Notes under the pieces: model-generated
What the model was told of the DNA's origin: nothing
What the model saw: the letters and a program-made list of their open reading frames with translations, nothing else
Database searches by the model: none
Part shown: positions 49,179-57,176 of the stretch, in pieces
Layout: every line of letters begins with the position of its first letter
How positions within the stretch are numbered: the stretch's first letter is position 1
Assembly (NCBI RefSeq): GCF_048060095.1
Contig: NZ_JBLUOA010000003.1
Location: forward strand, 225,993 to 289,992
Length of the DNA: 64,000 nucleotides
Origin: JBLUOA01 sp048060095
GTDB taxonomy: Bacteria > Pseudomonadota > Alphaproteobacteria > Rhodobacterales > Rhodobacteraceae
Direction of reading: 5' to 3'
Position numbers and translations under genes: made by a program

Positions 49179-49655
49179 ATGTCGTCCGCGACCCCTGACC
49201 GGATTTTCGGCCCGGTGTCGGTGGATGGGGCCGCCCCATCGACCGCGATGCTACACGGAACAACGGTGGCGCTTGGCACTACGGCCGCTTTGATCGTGGG
49301 TGAATCCGGGACCGGCAAGTCCTCCCTCGCCTTGCAACTGCTCGCCTTCGGTGCGGCGCTTGTGTCCGACGATCAAACAGTCGTCACACGGCGCGACGAT
49401 ACGTTGTGCGCGTCCGCCCCGCCCGCCATCGCCGGAAGGATTGAGGCACGGGGCATCGGATTGCTTGCCGCTGAACCCGTCAGCGGCGTTCCAATCCGTC
49501 TGGTGATCGGTATGGATACTGTCGAAAAGGACCGCTTGCCGCCGCTATATCACTGTCGCATCCTCGGCGTTCGGCTTCCGCTGGTGCACCGCGTTGATGC
49601 GACGCATTTTCCGGCGGCAATCCTGCAATACCTGCGCGGTGGACGGAGTGCATGA
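49179..49655 (+). CDS. hprK: HPr kinase/phosphorylase, short alphaproteobacterial form
   Basis: Phosphorylates and dephosphorylates HPr on Ser46. The 158-residue protein is just the C-terminal catalytic domain of the Gram-positive enzyme: P-loop GESGTGKSSLA (41-51), LVSDDQTVV, and the HPrK signature IAGRIEARGIGLL. The N-terminal domain is absent, as usual in alphaproteobacteria. It lies in the run chvI-chvG-hprK-rapZ-EIIA-HPr, coupling the PTS to the two-component system. Its substrate HPr retains Ser46 (see 50982). Confidence 0.92.
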   Translation: MSSATPDRIFGPVSVDGAAPSTAMLHGTTVALGTTAALIVGESGTGKSSLALQLLAFGAALVSDDQTVVTRRDDTLCASAPPAIAGRIEARGIGLLAAEPVSGVPIRLVIGMDTVEKDRLPPLYHCRILGVRLPLVHRVDATHFPAAILQYLRGGRSA

Positions 49656-50582
49656 ATGAGCGATAGCCCGACACTTCCGGCATCTGTCGAAGGGCAGCGA
49701 CTGGTCCTTGTCACTGGCCCATCCGGGGCGGGGCGATCGACGGCCATCAACGCGCTGGAAGACATCGGGTATGAGGCGATTGATAACCTGCCGATCACGC
49801 TTCTGCCGCGTTTGCTGGACGGGCCGCCGATAGATCACCCGATGGCGCTGGGCGTCGACGTGCGCAACCGCGATTTCAGCACGACCGCGCTGATCGACAC
49901 GATTGATAATCTCGGCGACCGGCACGGCATCATGGCAGAGGTCTTTTTCCTCGACTGTAGCGAGGAGGTGTTGATCCGGCGCTATTCGGAGACCCGGCGC
50001 CGCCATCCGCTATCGCCTGCCGAAAGCCCGATGGTTGGCATCCGCCGGGAAATCGACCTGCTCGTCCCGATCCGCGCCCGTGCCGATATTCTCGTCGATA
50101 CGTCCGACCTCACTCCGCATGAATTGCGGGCCGAGGTTGAATCGCTTTTCGCACCGGAAAGCGGGCAACGGCTCGCCATTTCGGTCCATTCCTTTTCCTA
50201 CAAGCGCGGCGTTCCGCGCGGTGTTGATATGATTTTTGACTGCCGGTTTTTGCGGAACCCATATTGGGAACCAAAGCTGCGAAATCGCAACGGTCAGGAT
50301 AATGACGTAAGGGAATACGTCGCAAGCGACCCGCGCTTCGTTCCATTCTTTGACAAAGTTGAAGAATTGGCGCTAATGCTGCTGCCAGCCTATATAGAGG
50401 AAGGTAAGGCGCATCTGTCGATTGGCTTTGGGTGTACGGGGGGGCAGCACCGGTCAGTCAGCGTGGCAGAACGTCTTGCAGAGGCTCTGGCAAAGTCTGG
50501 GTGGCAGGTGTCGATCCGGCATCGGGAATTGGAACGCCGGGCGCAGGTCGCGCCCGAGGGGAAACGGGGTAACGAAGCGTGA
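49656..50582 (+). CDS. rapZ: RapZ/YvcJ-family nucleotide-binding protein
   Basis: In E. coli RapZ is an RNA adaptor for GlcN6P-sensing; in other bacteria YvcJ has nucleotide hydrolysis activity. The 308-residue protein has an N-terminal P-loop domain (about 14-165) with GPSGAGRS (21-28), where the usual Walker A lysine is Arg27, then DNLPITLLPRLL and the C-terminal domain (about 168-290) with SFSYKRGVPRGVDMIFDCRFL and GCTGGQHRSVSVAE. It begins immediately after the hprK stop codon, and its own stop overlaps the EIIA GTG. The order hprK-rapZ-EIIA-HPr is typical. Confidence 0.93.
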   Translation: MSDSPTLPASVEGQRLVLVTGPSGAGRSTAINALEDIGYEAIDNLPITLLPRLLDGPPIDHPMALGVDVRNRDFSTTALIDTIDNLGDRHGIMAEVFFLDCSEEVLIRRYSETRRRHPLSPAESPMVGIRREIDLLVPIRARADILVDTSDLTPHELRAEVESLFAPESGQRLAISVHSFSYKRGVPRGVDMIFDCRFLRNPYWEPKLRNRNGQDNDVREYVASDPRFVPFFDKVEELALMLLPAYIEEGKAHLSIGFGCTGGQHRSVSVAERLAEALAKSGWQVSIRHRELERRAQVAPEGKRGNEA

Positions 50583-50971
50583 TCGGTATAGTGATCGTCG
50601 CGCATGGTGGTTTGGCAAGAGAGTATCTGGCCGCTGTCGAACACGTAGTCGGCAAACAACCCGGTATACGCGCAATAGCAATAGAATATGACCACGACCG
50701 CACCGCGAAAGAGCGGGAGATTTGCACGGCAGCGGATGCGGTTGACGAAGGCGACGGCGTCGTCGTCGTGACGGATATGTTTGGCGGCTCCCCCTCCAAC
50801 CTGTCGATGCGGGCCTGTGCGCCGGATGATCGCAAGGTGCTTTACGGTGCCAACCTTCCGATGCTGGTGAAGCTTGCAAAAAGTCGCCGGAAGCCGATCG
50901 GCCTTGCAATCGAGGCTGCGCTGGCCGCAGGTCGCCGGTATATCGATAGCTGCGACGGGTCTTTTGGGTGA
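50579..50971 (+). CDS. PTS EIIA component, mannose family
   Basis: A 130-residue EIIA-Man domain with the phosphorylatable His9 in IVIVAHGGLAREYL and the VVVVTDMFGGSPSNLSM loop. No matching EIIB/EIIC/EIID sugar permease is present in the window, so it is likely regulatory, ending the phosphate chain EI-HPr-EIIA rather than moving a sugar. GTG start overlaps the rapZ stop; the HPr gene follows after 10 bases. Confidence 0.92.
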   Translation: MIGIVIVAHGGLAREYLAAVEHVVGKQPGIRAIAIEYDHDRTAKEREICTAADAVDEGDGVVVVTDMFGGSPSNLSMRACAPDDRKVLYGANLPMLVKLAKSRRKPIGLAIEAALAAGRRYIDSCDGSFG

Positions 50972-50981
50972 GGGTGCGGCG

Positions 50982-51251
50982 ATGACCAGCAAGACGCTTT
51001 CGATCGTCAACGAAAAGGGGCTGCACGCCCGTGCCTCGGCCAAGATGGTGGAAGTCGTGGAAGCCCATGACGCCAGCGCCGAGGTGTCGCGCGACGGGCT
51101 GACAGCCGCCGGAGATTCCATCATGGGGCTTTTGATGTTGGCAGCGTCGAAGGGAACCTCTATTGAGGTGGAAACCAGCGGTCCCGACGCTGAAAAGCTT
51201 GCCGATGCCCTTGAGACACTGGTTGCCGAGCGCTTCGGCGAAGACTTTTAG
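50982..51251 (+). CDS. ptsH: Phosphocarrier protein HPr
   Basis: Small PTS phosphocarrier. The 89-residue protein has the EI-phosphorylated His15 (NEKGLHARASAK) and the HprK target Ser46 (AGDSIMGLLML), so both regulatory phosphorylations should be possible. The start MTSKTLSIV has GAGGG upstream; the frame is open further into the EIIA gene but without similarity. It is the last gene of the regulatory PTS operon; Enzyme I must be encoded elsewhere. It could be named npr/ptsO by some annotators. Confidence 0.95.
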   Translation: MTSKTLSIVNEKGLHARASAKMVEVVEAHDASAEVSRDGLTAAGDSIMGLLMLAASKGTSIEVETSGPDAEKLADALETLVAERFGEDF

Positions 51252-51287
51252 CGGCGCGGTGGGCGCCCAACTCAGGCCGGAATATCT

Positions 51288-52157
51288 GTGGTAGATAGCA
51301 TTCAGGAAACGGACACCTTGCAGGGTCGCGAAGTGCAGCCCTATGACGGTCGCCGTCTGTCCTATGCCAACACGTTTACGAACCCTTGGAAGGCGACGGC
51401 AATCCGCATTGTCGAATGGCTGACCGGGAAGGCGTTACTGCTTTACAAAATTCGCAAGTTTGAACGCAGCGGCGTGCCGTTCGGGCAGGCGTTCTTTACC
51501 AAGGGTCTGCAAGCGATGGGGATCGATCTGACGACCCCGAAAGAGCAGTTGAAGAACATCCCGAAAGACGGCCCGCTGGTTGTGGTTGCCAACCATCCGC
51601 ACGGCCTGGTCGATGGGCTTGTGCTGGCGGAACTGATCGGGGCGGTGCGAACGGATTACAAGATCCTCACCCGCTCGCTTCTGACAGGCGTTGCGGAGAT
51701 TGAGGATTTCATGCTGCCGGTCGCCTTTCCGCATGAAGAAGACTCCGTGCGCAAGAACCTTGAGATGCGGAAAATCGCGATGACCCATCTGAAGGCGGGC
51801 GGCGTGATTATCCTGTTCCCAGCGGGGCAAGTTGCGGCGTCAGAAACCTATTTCGGCCCGGCGATTGAATCCGACTGGAACCCGTTTACCGCCAAGATGA
51901 TCCAGCGATCCGGCGCGACGGTTCTGCCGATTTATTTCCCCGGTCAGAATTCCCGCCTCTATCAGATCGCGAACAAGGTATCCGCCACCCTTCGCCAAGG
52001 GTTGCTGCTGCACGAGATCAAGTTCGCCCTGAACAAGCCGCAGGGGCCGGTCATCGGTCAGCCGATCTCGTATGACGACTGCGAAAAATGGGCCGACAAC
52101 CCGCGCGGCTTTATGGAGTGGTTGCGGGATAAGACGCTCGCGCTGCGAAACTCCTAG
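51288..52157 (+). CDS. Lysophospholipid acyltransferase-family protein
   Basis: A 289-residue PlsC-like acyltransferase. The catalytic motif appears as NHPHGLVDG (about 102-110), in which the His-to-Asp spacing is five residues rather than the four of PlsC, as in the NHPxGxxDG subgroup of putative hemolysin or aminolipid acyltransferases. The substrate-site block FPAGQVAASETYFGPA follows (about 177). An aminolipid or lysophospholipid acceptor is plausible. The start is GTG 51288 with a weak CCGGAA site. It follows the HPr gene by 36 bases and overlaps the convergent hbd by 4. Confidence 0.8.
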   Translation: MVDSIQETDTLQGREVQPYDGRRLSYANTFTNPWKATAIRIVEWLTGKALLLYKIRKFERSGVPFGQAFFTKGLQAMGIDLTTPKEQLKNIPKDGPLVVVANHPHGLVDGLVLAELIGAVRTDYKILTRSLLTGVAEIEDFMLPVAFPHEEDSVRKNLEMRKIAMTHLKAGGVIILFPAGQVAASETYFGPAIESDWNPFTAKMIQRSGATVLPIYFPGQNSRLYQIANKVSATLRQGLLLHEIKFALNKPQGPVIGQPISYDDCEKWADNPRGFMEWLRDKTLALRNS

Positions 52158-53029
52158 CGCGTCGGCGTCGGCGTTTCGCCTGAATAATCGTAAAATCCGC
52201 GTTGCGTTTTCCGGCCAAGCCAGCCCGCTTCGACGTATTTCGTAAGCAACGGGCAGGGGCGGTATTTGGTATCCGCCAGCCCCTCGTGAAGCACGTTCAT
52301 AATCGCAAGGCAGGTGTCGAGGCCGATAAAATCCGCAAGCTCCAGCGGCCCCATCGGATGGTTCGCGCCAAGCTTCATGGATTCATCAATCGACTTCACC
52401 GATCCAACGCCTTCGTAAAGCGTATAAACCGCTTCGTTGATCATCGGCATCAGGATGCGGTTGACGATGAAGGCCGGAAAATCCTCCGCACTCGCGGCGG
52501 TCTTGCCAAGTTTTTCGACGACCGCCAGCAGGGCTTTATAGGTCGGTTCATCCGTTGCGATGCCACGGATCAGTTCGACCAATTGCATGATCGGAACGGG
52601 GTTCATGAAGTGGAACCCCATGAATTTTTCCGGCCGATCGGTGCGCGACGCCAGCCGCGTGATCGAGATTGATGACGTGTTCGATGTCAGGATCGTGTTT
52701 GGCTTCAGGTGCGGCAGCAGGTCTTCGAAAATCGCCTGCTTAACGGATTCACGTTCCGTCGCGGCTTCTATCACCAGATCGGTGCCCGCAACATCCTTCA
52801 GGTCCAGCGTCGTTTTGATCCGGGCAAGGGTGGCCGCCTTGTCGTCTTCCGTGATTGCACCTCGACCAATTTGCCGGTCTAGGTTGTTGCCAATCAGCTC
52901 CATCGCCGCATCAAGACTGTCCTGCGAGATGTCGTTTAACACGACATCAAAATCGGCGAGCGCAAAGACATGGGCGATGCCGTTGCCCATCTGACCAGCG
53001 CCAACAATCCCGACCGTCTTGATTTCCAT
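52154..53029 (-). CDS. hbd: 3-hydroxybutyryl-CoA dehydrogenase
   Basis: Oxidises or forms (S)-3-hydroxybutyryl-CoA with NAD(P). The 291-residue protein has the N-terminal Rossmann motif GIVGAGQMGNGIAHV (7-21), the SNTSSISITRLA segment, the catalytic His in GFHFMNPVPIMQLVE (about 138) and the C-terminal dimer domain with NHPMGPLELADFIGLD. Single-domain length shows it is not a fused fatty-acid oxidation enzyme. Rhodobacterales often keep it near etfBA. It can serve butyrate/PHB turnover or the ethylmalonyl-CoA route. Confidence 0.93.
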   Translation of the reverse strand: MEIKTVGIVGAGQMGNGIAHVFALADFDVVLNDISQDSLDAAMELIGNNLDRQIGRGAITEDDKAATLARIKTTLDLKDVAGTDLVIEAATERESVKQAIFEDLLPHLKPNTILTSNTSSISITRLASRTDRPEKFMGFHFMNPVPIMQLVELIRGIATDEPTYKALLAVVEKLGKTAASAEDFPAFIVNRILMPMINEAVYTLYEGVGSVKSIDESMKLGANHPMGPLELADFIGLDTCLAIMNVLHEGLADTKYRPCPLLTKYVEAGWLGRKTQRGFYDYSGETPTPTR

Positions 53030-53199
53030 CTCTGCCTCTCCCGTTCGTCTTGTCTACACCCTGTTCTATGCGCCGCGTGTGGGTCAACTGCAAGGGGCGG
53101 GATCACCGAAAGGTTTACTCAAATACCGCATTTAGCAAATCCGAAACCACTGAATGTGAGGTTTGCAGCGGGTGAGTCGAAGGTGAGTGAGGTGGAGAT

Positions 53200-54018
53200 A
53201 TGGTGTATGAGAATCTGGGTGGCAGTCTGCTGGACTACGCCCCGTGCCGTTATGGCAAATCCAAGCTGTTGTTTCGGGGGCCGCGCAGACGGTTATCGGG
53301 CGATTATGTCGCGTTCCTTGGCGGGACGGAGACTTATGGAAAATTCATAGAACAGCCTTTTCCGGTCTTGGTGGAACAGATGACCGGCACGAAGTCGATC
53401 AACTTCGGCTGTGTGAATGCGGGGGCTGAGGTTTATTGCAATGACCAATCGGTTCTGGACGCCTGCGCCGATGCGCGCGCGACCGTGGTTCAGGTGACAG
53501 GCGCGCAGAATATCTCTAACCGGTTCTATTCGGTGCATCCGCGCAGAAACGACCGGTTCGTCCGGGCAACCACGGTGCTGCATACGCTTTACCCCGAGGT
53601 GGATTTTACCGAGTTCAACTTTACCCGCCACCTGCTGACCAGCCTGCATGATCTGTCGCCTGAGCGGTTCGAACTGGTCCGGCGTGAATTGCGGCGGGTA
53701 TGGACCAAACGGATGGAGCAATTGCTTAGCCGCGTGGGGGAGCCTGTGATCCTGCTGTGGCTCGCCGATCATCGACCGGATGAAGGTGCTGCGGTCGGTC
53801 TGGGCCATGACCCGCTATTTGTCGATGCGCCGATGCTGCGAAGGCTCGACAGCCTTGTGGCCAAGCAGATTGAAATCGTCCCACCGCCCAAGAAAAAGGC
53901 GACCGACGGCATGGTGTTTTCCCCGATGGAGGCGCCGGCCGCGGCTGCGTCGCTAGGTGTTCCGGCACATAAGGATGCCGCGGATGCGCTGGCGGCGGAG
54001 CTTCGGCGGTTGCTGTGA
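53200..54018 (+). CDS. DUF6473-like protein, unknown function
   Basis: A 272-residue soluble protein with the N-terminal block LLDYAPCRYGKSKLLFRGPRR, then YVAFLGGTETYGKFIEQPFPVL, INFGCVNAGAEVY and VVQVTGAQNISNRFYSVHPRRNDRF. The layout recalls an SGNH-like or glycan-modifying fold, and similar Rhodobacterales proteins are annotated as DUF6473; this name is from memory. The GGTGGAG site precedes ATG 53200. It is followed by a strong bidirectional terminator. The 170 bases upstream, shared with hbd, show no recognised site. Function unknown. Confidence 0.7.
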   Translation: MVYENLGGSLLDYAPCRYGKSKLLFRGPRRRLSGDYVAFLGGTETYGKFIEQPFPVLVEQMTGTKSINFGCVNAGAEVYCNDQSVLDACADARATVVQVTGAQNISNRFYSVHPRRNDRFVRATTVLHTLYPEVDFTEFNFTRHLLTSLHDLSPERFELVRRELRRVWTKRMEQLLSRVGEPVILLWLADHRPDEGAAVGLGHDPLFVDAPMLRRLDSLVAKQIEIVPPPKKKATDGMVFSPMEAPAAAASLGVPAHKDAADALAAELRRLL

Positions 54019-54020
54019 AC

Positions 54021-54050
54021 AAAAAACCCGCCGATTTCCCGGCGGGTTTT
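54021..54050. terminator. Bidirectional rho-independent terminator
   Basis: Arms AAAACCCGCCG (54023-54033) and CGGCGGGTTTT (54040-54050) with a 6-base loop. The A-run on one side and T-run on the other allow termination of the plus-strand DUF6473 gene and of the convergent minus-strand etfA, 3 and 23 bases from their stops. Confidence 0.88.
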
Positions 54051-54072
54051 GTGTGGTTAACGGTGCGTAAGA

Positions 54073-54999
54073 TCAGAGCTTTTCGATCAGCTCCGGCACG
54101 GCGGTAAACAGATCCGCGACAAGGCCGTAATCCGCAACTTGGAAGATTGGGGCCTCTTCGTCCTTGTTGATCGCGACGATGATCTTGGAGTCTTTCATCC
54201 CCGCAAGGTGCTGGATCGCGCCAGAGATGCCGACCGCGACGTAAAGCTCCGGTGCGACGACTTTGCCGGTCTGACCAACCTGCCAGTCGTTCGGGGCATA
54301 GCCGGAATCGACCGCCGCACGCGATGCGCCCACGGCGGCACCCAGTTTGTCGGCCAGCTTTTCGATCAGGGCGAAGTCTTCTTCGGACCCGACACCGCGG
54401 CCGCCGGATACAACGACGCCAGCCGACGTAAGTTCGGGACGATCGCTTTCAGCGACCTTGTCTTCGACCCATTCGGACAGGTTCGGATCATCCGCAGCGC
54501 CGATGTTTTCGACACTGGCGGAACCACCTTCGCCCGCTGCGTCAAACGCGGTCGTGCGGATCGACAGCACTTTCTTCGCGTCGCGCGATTTCACCGTCTG
54601 GATCGCGTTGCCTGCATAGATCGGGCGTTCAAACGTGTCGGCATCCTTGATGCCGGAAACGTCGGTGATCACCATCGCATCAAGCAGGGCTGCAACGCGC
54701 GGAAGGATGTTTTTCGCATCCGTCGTTGCCGGGGCGACGATGTGGTCATAGTCGCCAGCCAGCGACACGACCAGCGCTGCAACAGGTTCCGCAAGGCGAT
54801 GACCGTAAAGGTCATGCTCAGCACAGAGCACGTTCTTCACGCCGTCGATCTTGGCAGCGGCCTCAGCGGCAGAGCTGCATGTCGCGCCGGAGCAGAGAAC
54901 GGTCACGTCGCCCAACGCCTGCGCGGCGGCGACGGTTTTTGCGGTTGCATCGACGGACAGTTCGCCGTCGGTGACTTCTGCAAGGAGAAGAACAGCCAT
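54073..54999 (-). CDS. etfA: Electron transfer flavoprotein alpha subunit
   Basis: With EtfB, accepts electrons from acyl-CoA dehydrogenases and passes them to ETF-ubiquinone oxidoreductase. The 308-residue protein has the N-terminal alpha domain (about 1-185) and the C-terminal FAD domain with VVSGGRGVGSEEDFALIEKL, GASRAAVDSGYAPNDWQVGQTGK and LYVAVGISGAIQHLAGMKDSK. Its ATG overlaps the etfB stop by one base, so expression is coupled. Likely acceptor for Mcd at 42089. Confidence 0.97.
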   Translation of the reverse strand: MAVLLLAEVTDGELSVDATAKTVAAAQALGDVTVLCSGATCSSAAEAAAKIDGVKNVLCAEHDLYGHRLAEPVAALVVSLAGDYDHIVAPATTDAKNILPRVAALLDAMVITDVSGIKDADTFERPIYAGNAIQTVKSRDAKKVLSIRTTAFDAAGEGGSASVENIGAADDPNLSEWVEDKVAESDRPELTSAGVVVSGGRGVGSEEDFALIEKLADKLGAAVGASRAAVDSGYAPNDWQVGQTGKVVAPELYVAVGISGAIQHLAGMKDSKIIVAINKDEEAPIFQVADYGLVADLFTAVPELIEKL

Positions 55000-55757
55000 T
55001 ACACAGCCCCCGCTTCTTTGAGTTTCTCAACCAGTTCATCGACAGAGCCGACGATCTCACCCGCTTTGCGGGCCTCGGGTTCTGTCGTCGAAACGATTTC
55101 AAGCCGCGGTGTCACGTCAACGCCGTAGTCCGCCGGGGTCTTTTCATCCAGCGGCTTTTTCTTCGCCTTCATGATGTTCGGCAGGCTTGCATAGCGCGGT
55201 TCGTTCAGGCGCAGGTCGGTCGACACGATGGTCGGCATCTTGACCTTGATGGTTTGCAGGCCGCCATCGACTTCGCGGGTGACAACGGCATTGTCGCCAT
55301 CGATGTCGATATTGTTGGCATACATCGCCTGGCTCCACCCCAGAAGGGCAGACAGCATTTGACCGGTCGCGTTCATGTCATTGTCGATCGCCTGCTTGCC
55401 GCAGAGGACGAGGCCCGGCTGTTCTTCGTCAACGATCCCTTTCAGGATCTGCGCGACGGCCAGCGGTTCGATGTCCTGATGCACGTCGTCAGCGGCAACC
55501 ACCAGAATGGCGCGGTCCGCGCCCATCGCAAGCGCCGTGCGCAGCGTTTCCTGGGCCTGCTTGACACCGATAGAAACGGCGATGACCTCTTCAGCCTTGC
55601 CAGCTTCTTTCAGGCGGATCGCCTCTTCCACGGCAATCTCATCAAACGGGTTCATGGACATTTTGACATTGGCGAGATCGACACCGCTGCCGTCCGCCTT
55701 GACGCGGACCTTCACGTTGTAATCGATCACGCGTTTGACAGGTACAAGCACCTTCAT
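54999..55757 (-). CDS. etfB: Electron transfer flavoprotein beta subunit
   Basis: AMP-binding beta subunit of ETF. The 252-residue protein starts [19 protein letters not shown] and contains the [16 protein letters not shown] block, the [17 protein letters not shown] segment and the recognition loop region [23 protein letters not shown]-like (here [18 protein letters not shown], about 185). GGAG lies before the start. The 188-base leader shared with the VOC gene has a small inverted repeat, CCCGA-AA-TCGGG (55780-55791). It heads the etfBA operon. Confidence 0.97.
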   Translation of the reverse strand: [252 protein letters not shown]

Positions 55758-55945
55758 CTGCGTACGTCTCCTTCAGTGTCCCGAAATCGGGGCGTTCAGC
55801 TCTCGAAAGTGTGTTAGCTGAGGCAGAGCAGGGAAAACAGCCTAAAATCGACGAAATTGCTGTCGCCCGCGTCTGTCGGCGGAAATTTGGGGCGCGACGT
55901 TGCGTCGCTGGCTGCTAAGATGGTGCCAGAAAACGGAGGTGAAAC

Positions 55946-56311
55946 ATGGAGCGTGTAACCGGATTTGGTGGCTTTTTCTTCCGCGCGGATGACCCGAAGG
56001 CACTGGCGGACTGGTATCATAAGCATCTGGGTGTCGATCCCGTGCCAAGCGACTACGACACATCCTGTTGGGCGCAAGACGCTGGGCCGACGGTCTTTGC
56101 GCCGTTTGATAAGGTGACGGAATATTTCGGGAATAAGGAAAAGCAGTTCATGCTGAATTTCCGGGTGCGCGACCTTGATGCGATGGTGGCGCAACTGGAA
56201 GGGGCGGGGATCGAGGTGCGTCGCGACCCGGACTCCCCCTATCCCAACGGCAGTTTTGCGTGGCTGAATGACCCCGAGGGAAACCCGATTGAGTTGTGGC
56301 AGCCCGCGTAA
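55946..56311 (+). CDS. VOC/glyoxalase-family protein
   Basis: A 121-residue single vicinal-oxygen-chelate domain: GFGGFFFRADDPKALADWYHKHLG at the start, a central EYFGNKEKQFMLNFRVRDLDAMVAQL and the terminal GNPIELWQPA with the usual last Glu ligand. Members include glyoxalases, dioxygenases and antibiotic-resistance proteins; the substrate here cannot be named. GGAGG precedes the ATG. It diverges from etfB and is convergent with the adenosyltransferase gene with a one-base gap. Confidence 0.85.
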   Translation: MERVTGFGGFFFRADDPKALADWYHKHLGVDPVPSDYDTSCWAQDAGPTVFAPFDKVTEYFGNKEKQFMLNFRVRDLDAMVAQLEGAGIEVRRDPDSPYPNGSFAWLNDPEGNPIELWQPA

Positions 56312-56312
56312 C

Positions 56313-56885
56313 CTAGCGGTTCGCGCCGGGCACCCACAGCACATCGTCAGCGCCGCCGCCATTGGCAACGCGAGAGGCGACGAAGAACCAATCTGACAGC
56401 CGATTCAGGTATTTAACCGCGGCGGGGTTCACCGATTCCTGTGTTGCGAGTTCCACGGCCAGCCGTTCGGCCCGCCGCGATACTGTGCGGCACAGATGAA
56501 GGTGCGCCGACAGCGCCGAGCCACCCGGCAGCACAAAGCTGCGCAGCGGTTGAAGGTCGGCGTTCATCGCGTCGATTTCGGATTCAAGGCGGCTGACTTG
56601 GGTGTCCGACATCCGTAGGGGCGGATATTCCGCATCCGCGTCTTTTTCCATGCCCGGGCGGCAGAAGTCAGCCCCAAGGTCGAACAGATCGTTCTGAATC
56701 GCGGCAAGCTGCGCGTTCATCTCACCCTCTGCGTGCAGGCGGGCAAGGCCGACGGTCGCGTTCGTTTCATCGACGGTGCCGTAGGCCATGACGCGGGCCG
56801 AATGTTTCGCAACGCGGCTGCCATCGCCCAGTGCGGTTTCACCAGCATCGCCGGTCCGGGTGTAAATCTTGTTCAGAACGACCAT
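56313..56885 (-). CDS. Cob(I)yrinic acid a,c-diamide/cobalamin adenosyltransferase, PduO type
   Basis: Transfers the adenosyl group of ATP to cob(I)alamin, giving coenzyme B12. The 190-residue protein has the PduO N-terminal TRTGDAGETALGDGSRV (ATP site, about 9-25), VDETNATVGLAR (about 38) and the C-terminal CRTVSRRAERLAV and LNRLSDWFFVASR. The start MVVLNKIYTRTGD is chosen by similarity; the longer frame runs into the twin-membrane gene. It supplies cofactor for methylmalonyl- and ethylmalonyl-CoA mutases, linking it with Mcd and EtfAB in this window. Confidence 0.94.
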   Translation of the reverse strand: MVVLNKIYTRTGDAGETALGDGSRVAKHSARVMAYGTVDETNATVGLARLHAEGEMNAQLAAIQNDLFDLGADFCRPGMEKDADAEYPPLRMSDTQVSRLESEIDAMNADLQPLRSFVLPGGSALSAHLHLCRTVSRRAERLAVELATQESVNPAAVKYLNRLSDWFFVASRVANGGGADDVLWVPGANR

Positions 56886-56886
56886 G

Positions 56887-57093
56887 CTAGTTTCCTCCGC
56901 CACGGAACAGGATGAATAGTAGGATAAGAACCACGGCCAGCGCCTGCGCCATGATCCGATAGCGCATGATGCGATTGGCGTGCTTGCGGTTGAAATCGCC
57001 GCCTTTGGCAAAGGCACCGATGCCGATCATCAGGATCACGACGACGGCCAAGACCGCGATGGCGACGATAATGAAAAGAGGGTCTTGGAACAT
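56887..57093 (-). CDS. Twin-transmembrane (HIG1-like) small membrane protein
   Basis: A 68-residue protein with two membrane segments (IIVAIAVLAVVVILMIGIGAF, about 8-28, and IMAQALAVVLILLFILF, about 47-63) joined by a basic loop GGDFNRKHANRIMRYR. This matches the HIG1/twin-transmembrane family; HIG1 proteins in mitochondria and some alphaproteobacteria bind respiratory complexes. It is one base upstream of the adenosyltransferase gene on the same strand, so the two are co-transcribed. AAAGGA precedes the ATG. A 22-bp-period direct repeat stands upstream (57125-57166). Confidence 0.85.
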   Translation of the reverse strand: MFQDPLFIIVAIAVLAVVVILMIGIGAFAKGGDFNRKHANRIMRYRIMAQALAVVLILLFILFRGGGN

Positions 57094-57124
57094 GATCGGT
57101 CCTTTCGCTGCCTCGCACTACCGC

Positions 57125-57166
57125 CAAATCCGGTGGAATGCGACCCCAAATTCGGTGGCTGCGACC
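57125..57166 (-). promoter_or_regulatory. Imperfect direct repeat upstream of the twin-transmembrane gene
   Basis: Two near-identical units, CAAATCCGGTGG...TGCGACC (57125-57145) and CAAATTCGGTGGCTGCGACC (57147-57166), stand 22 bp apart on the plus strand in the 83-base gap between the SDR gene and the twin-transmembrane gene. They lie 32-73 bases before the latter's start, a promoter position for the downstream minus-strand genes. Likely a tandem binding site; regulator unknown. Confidence 0.5.
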
Positions 57167-57176
57167 GTTCGTCAGC

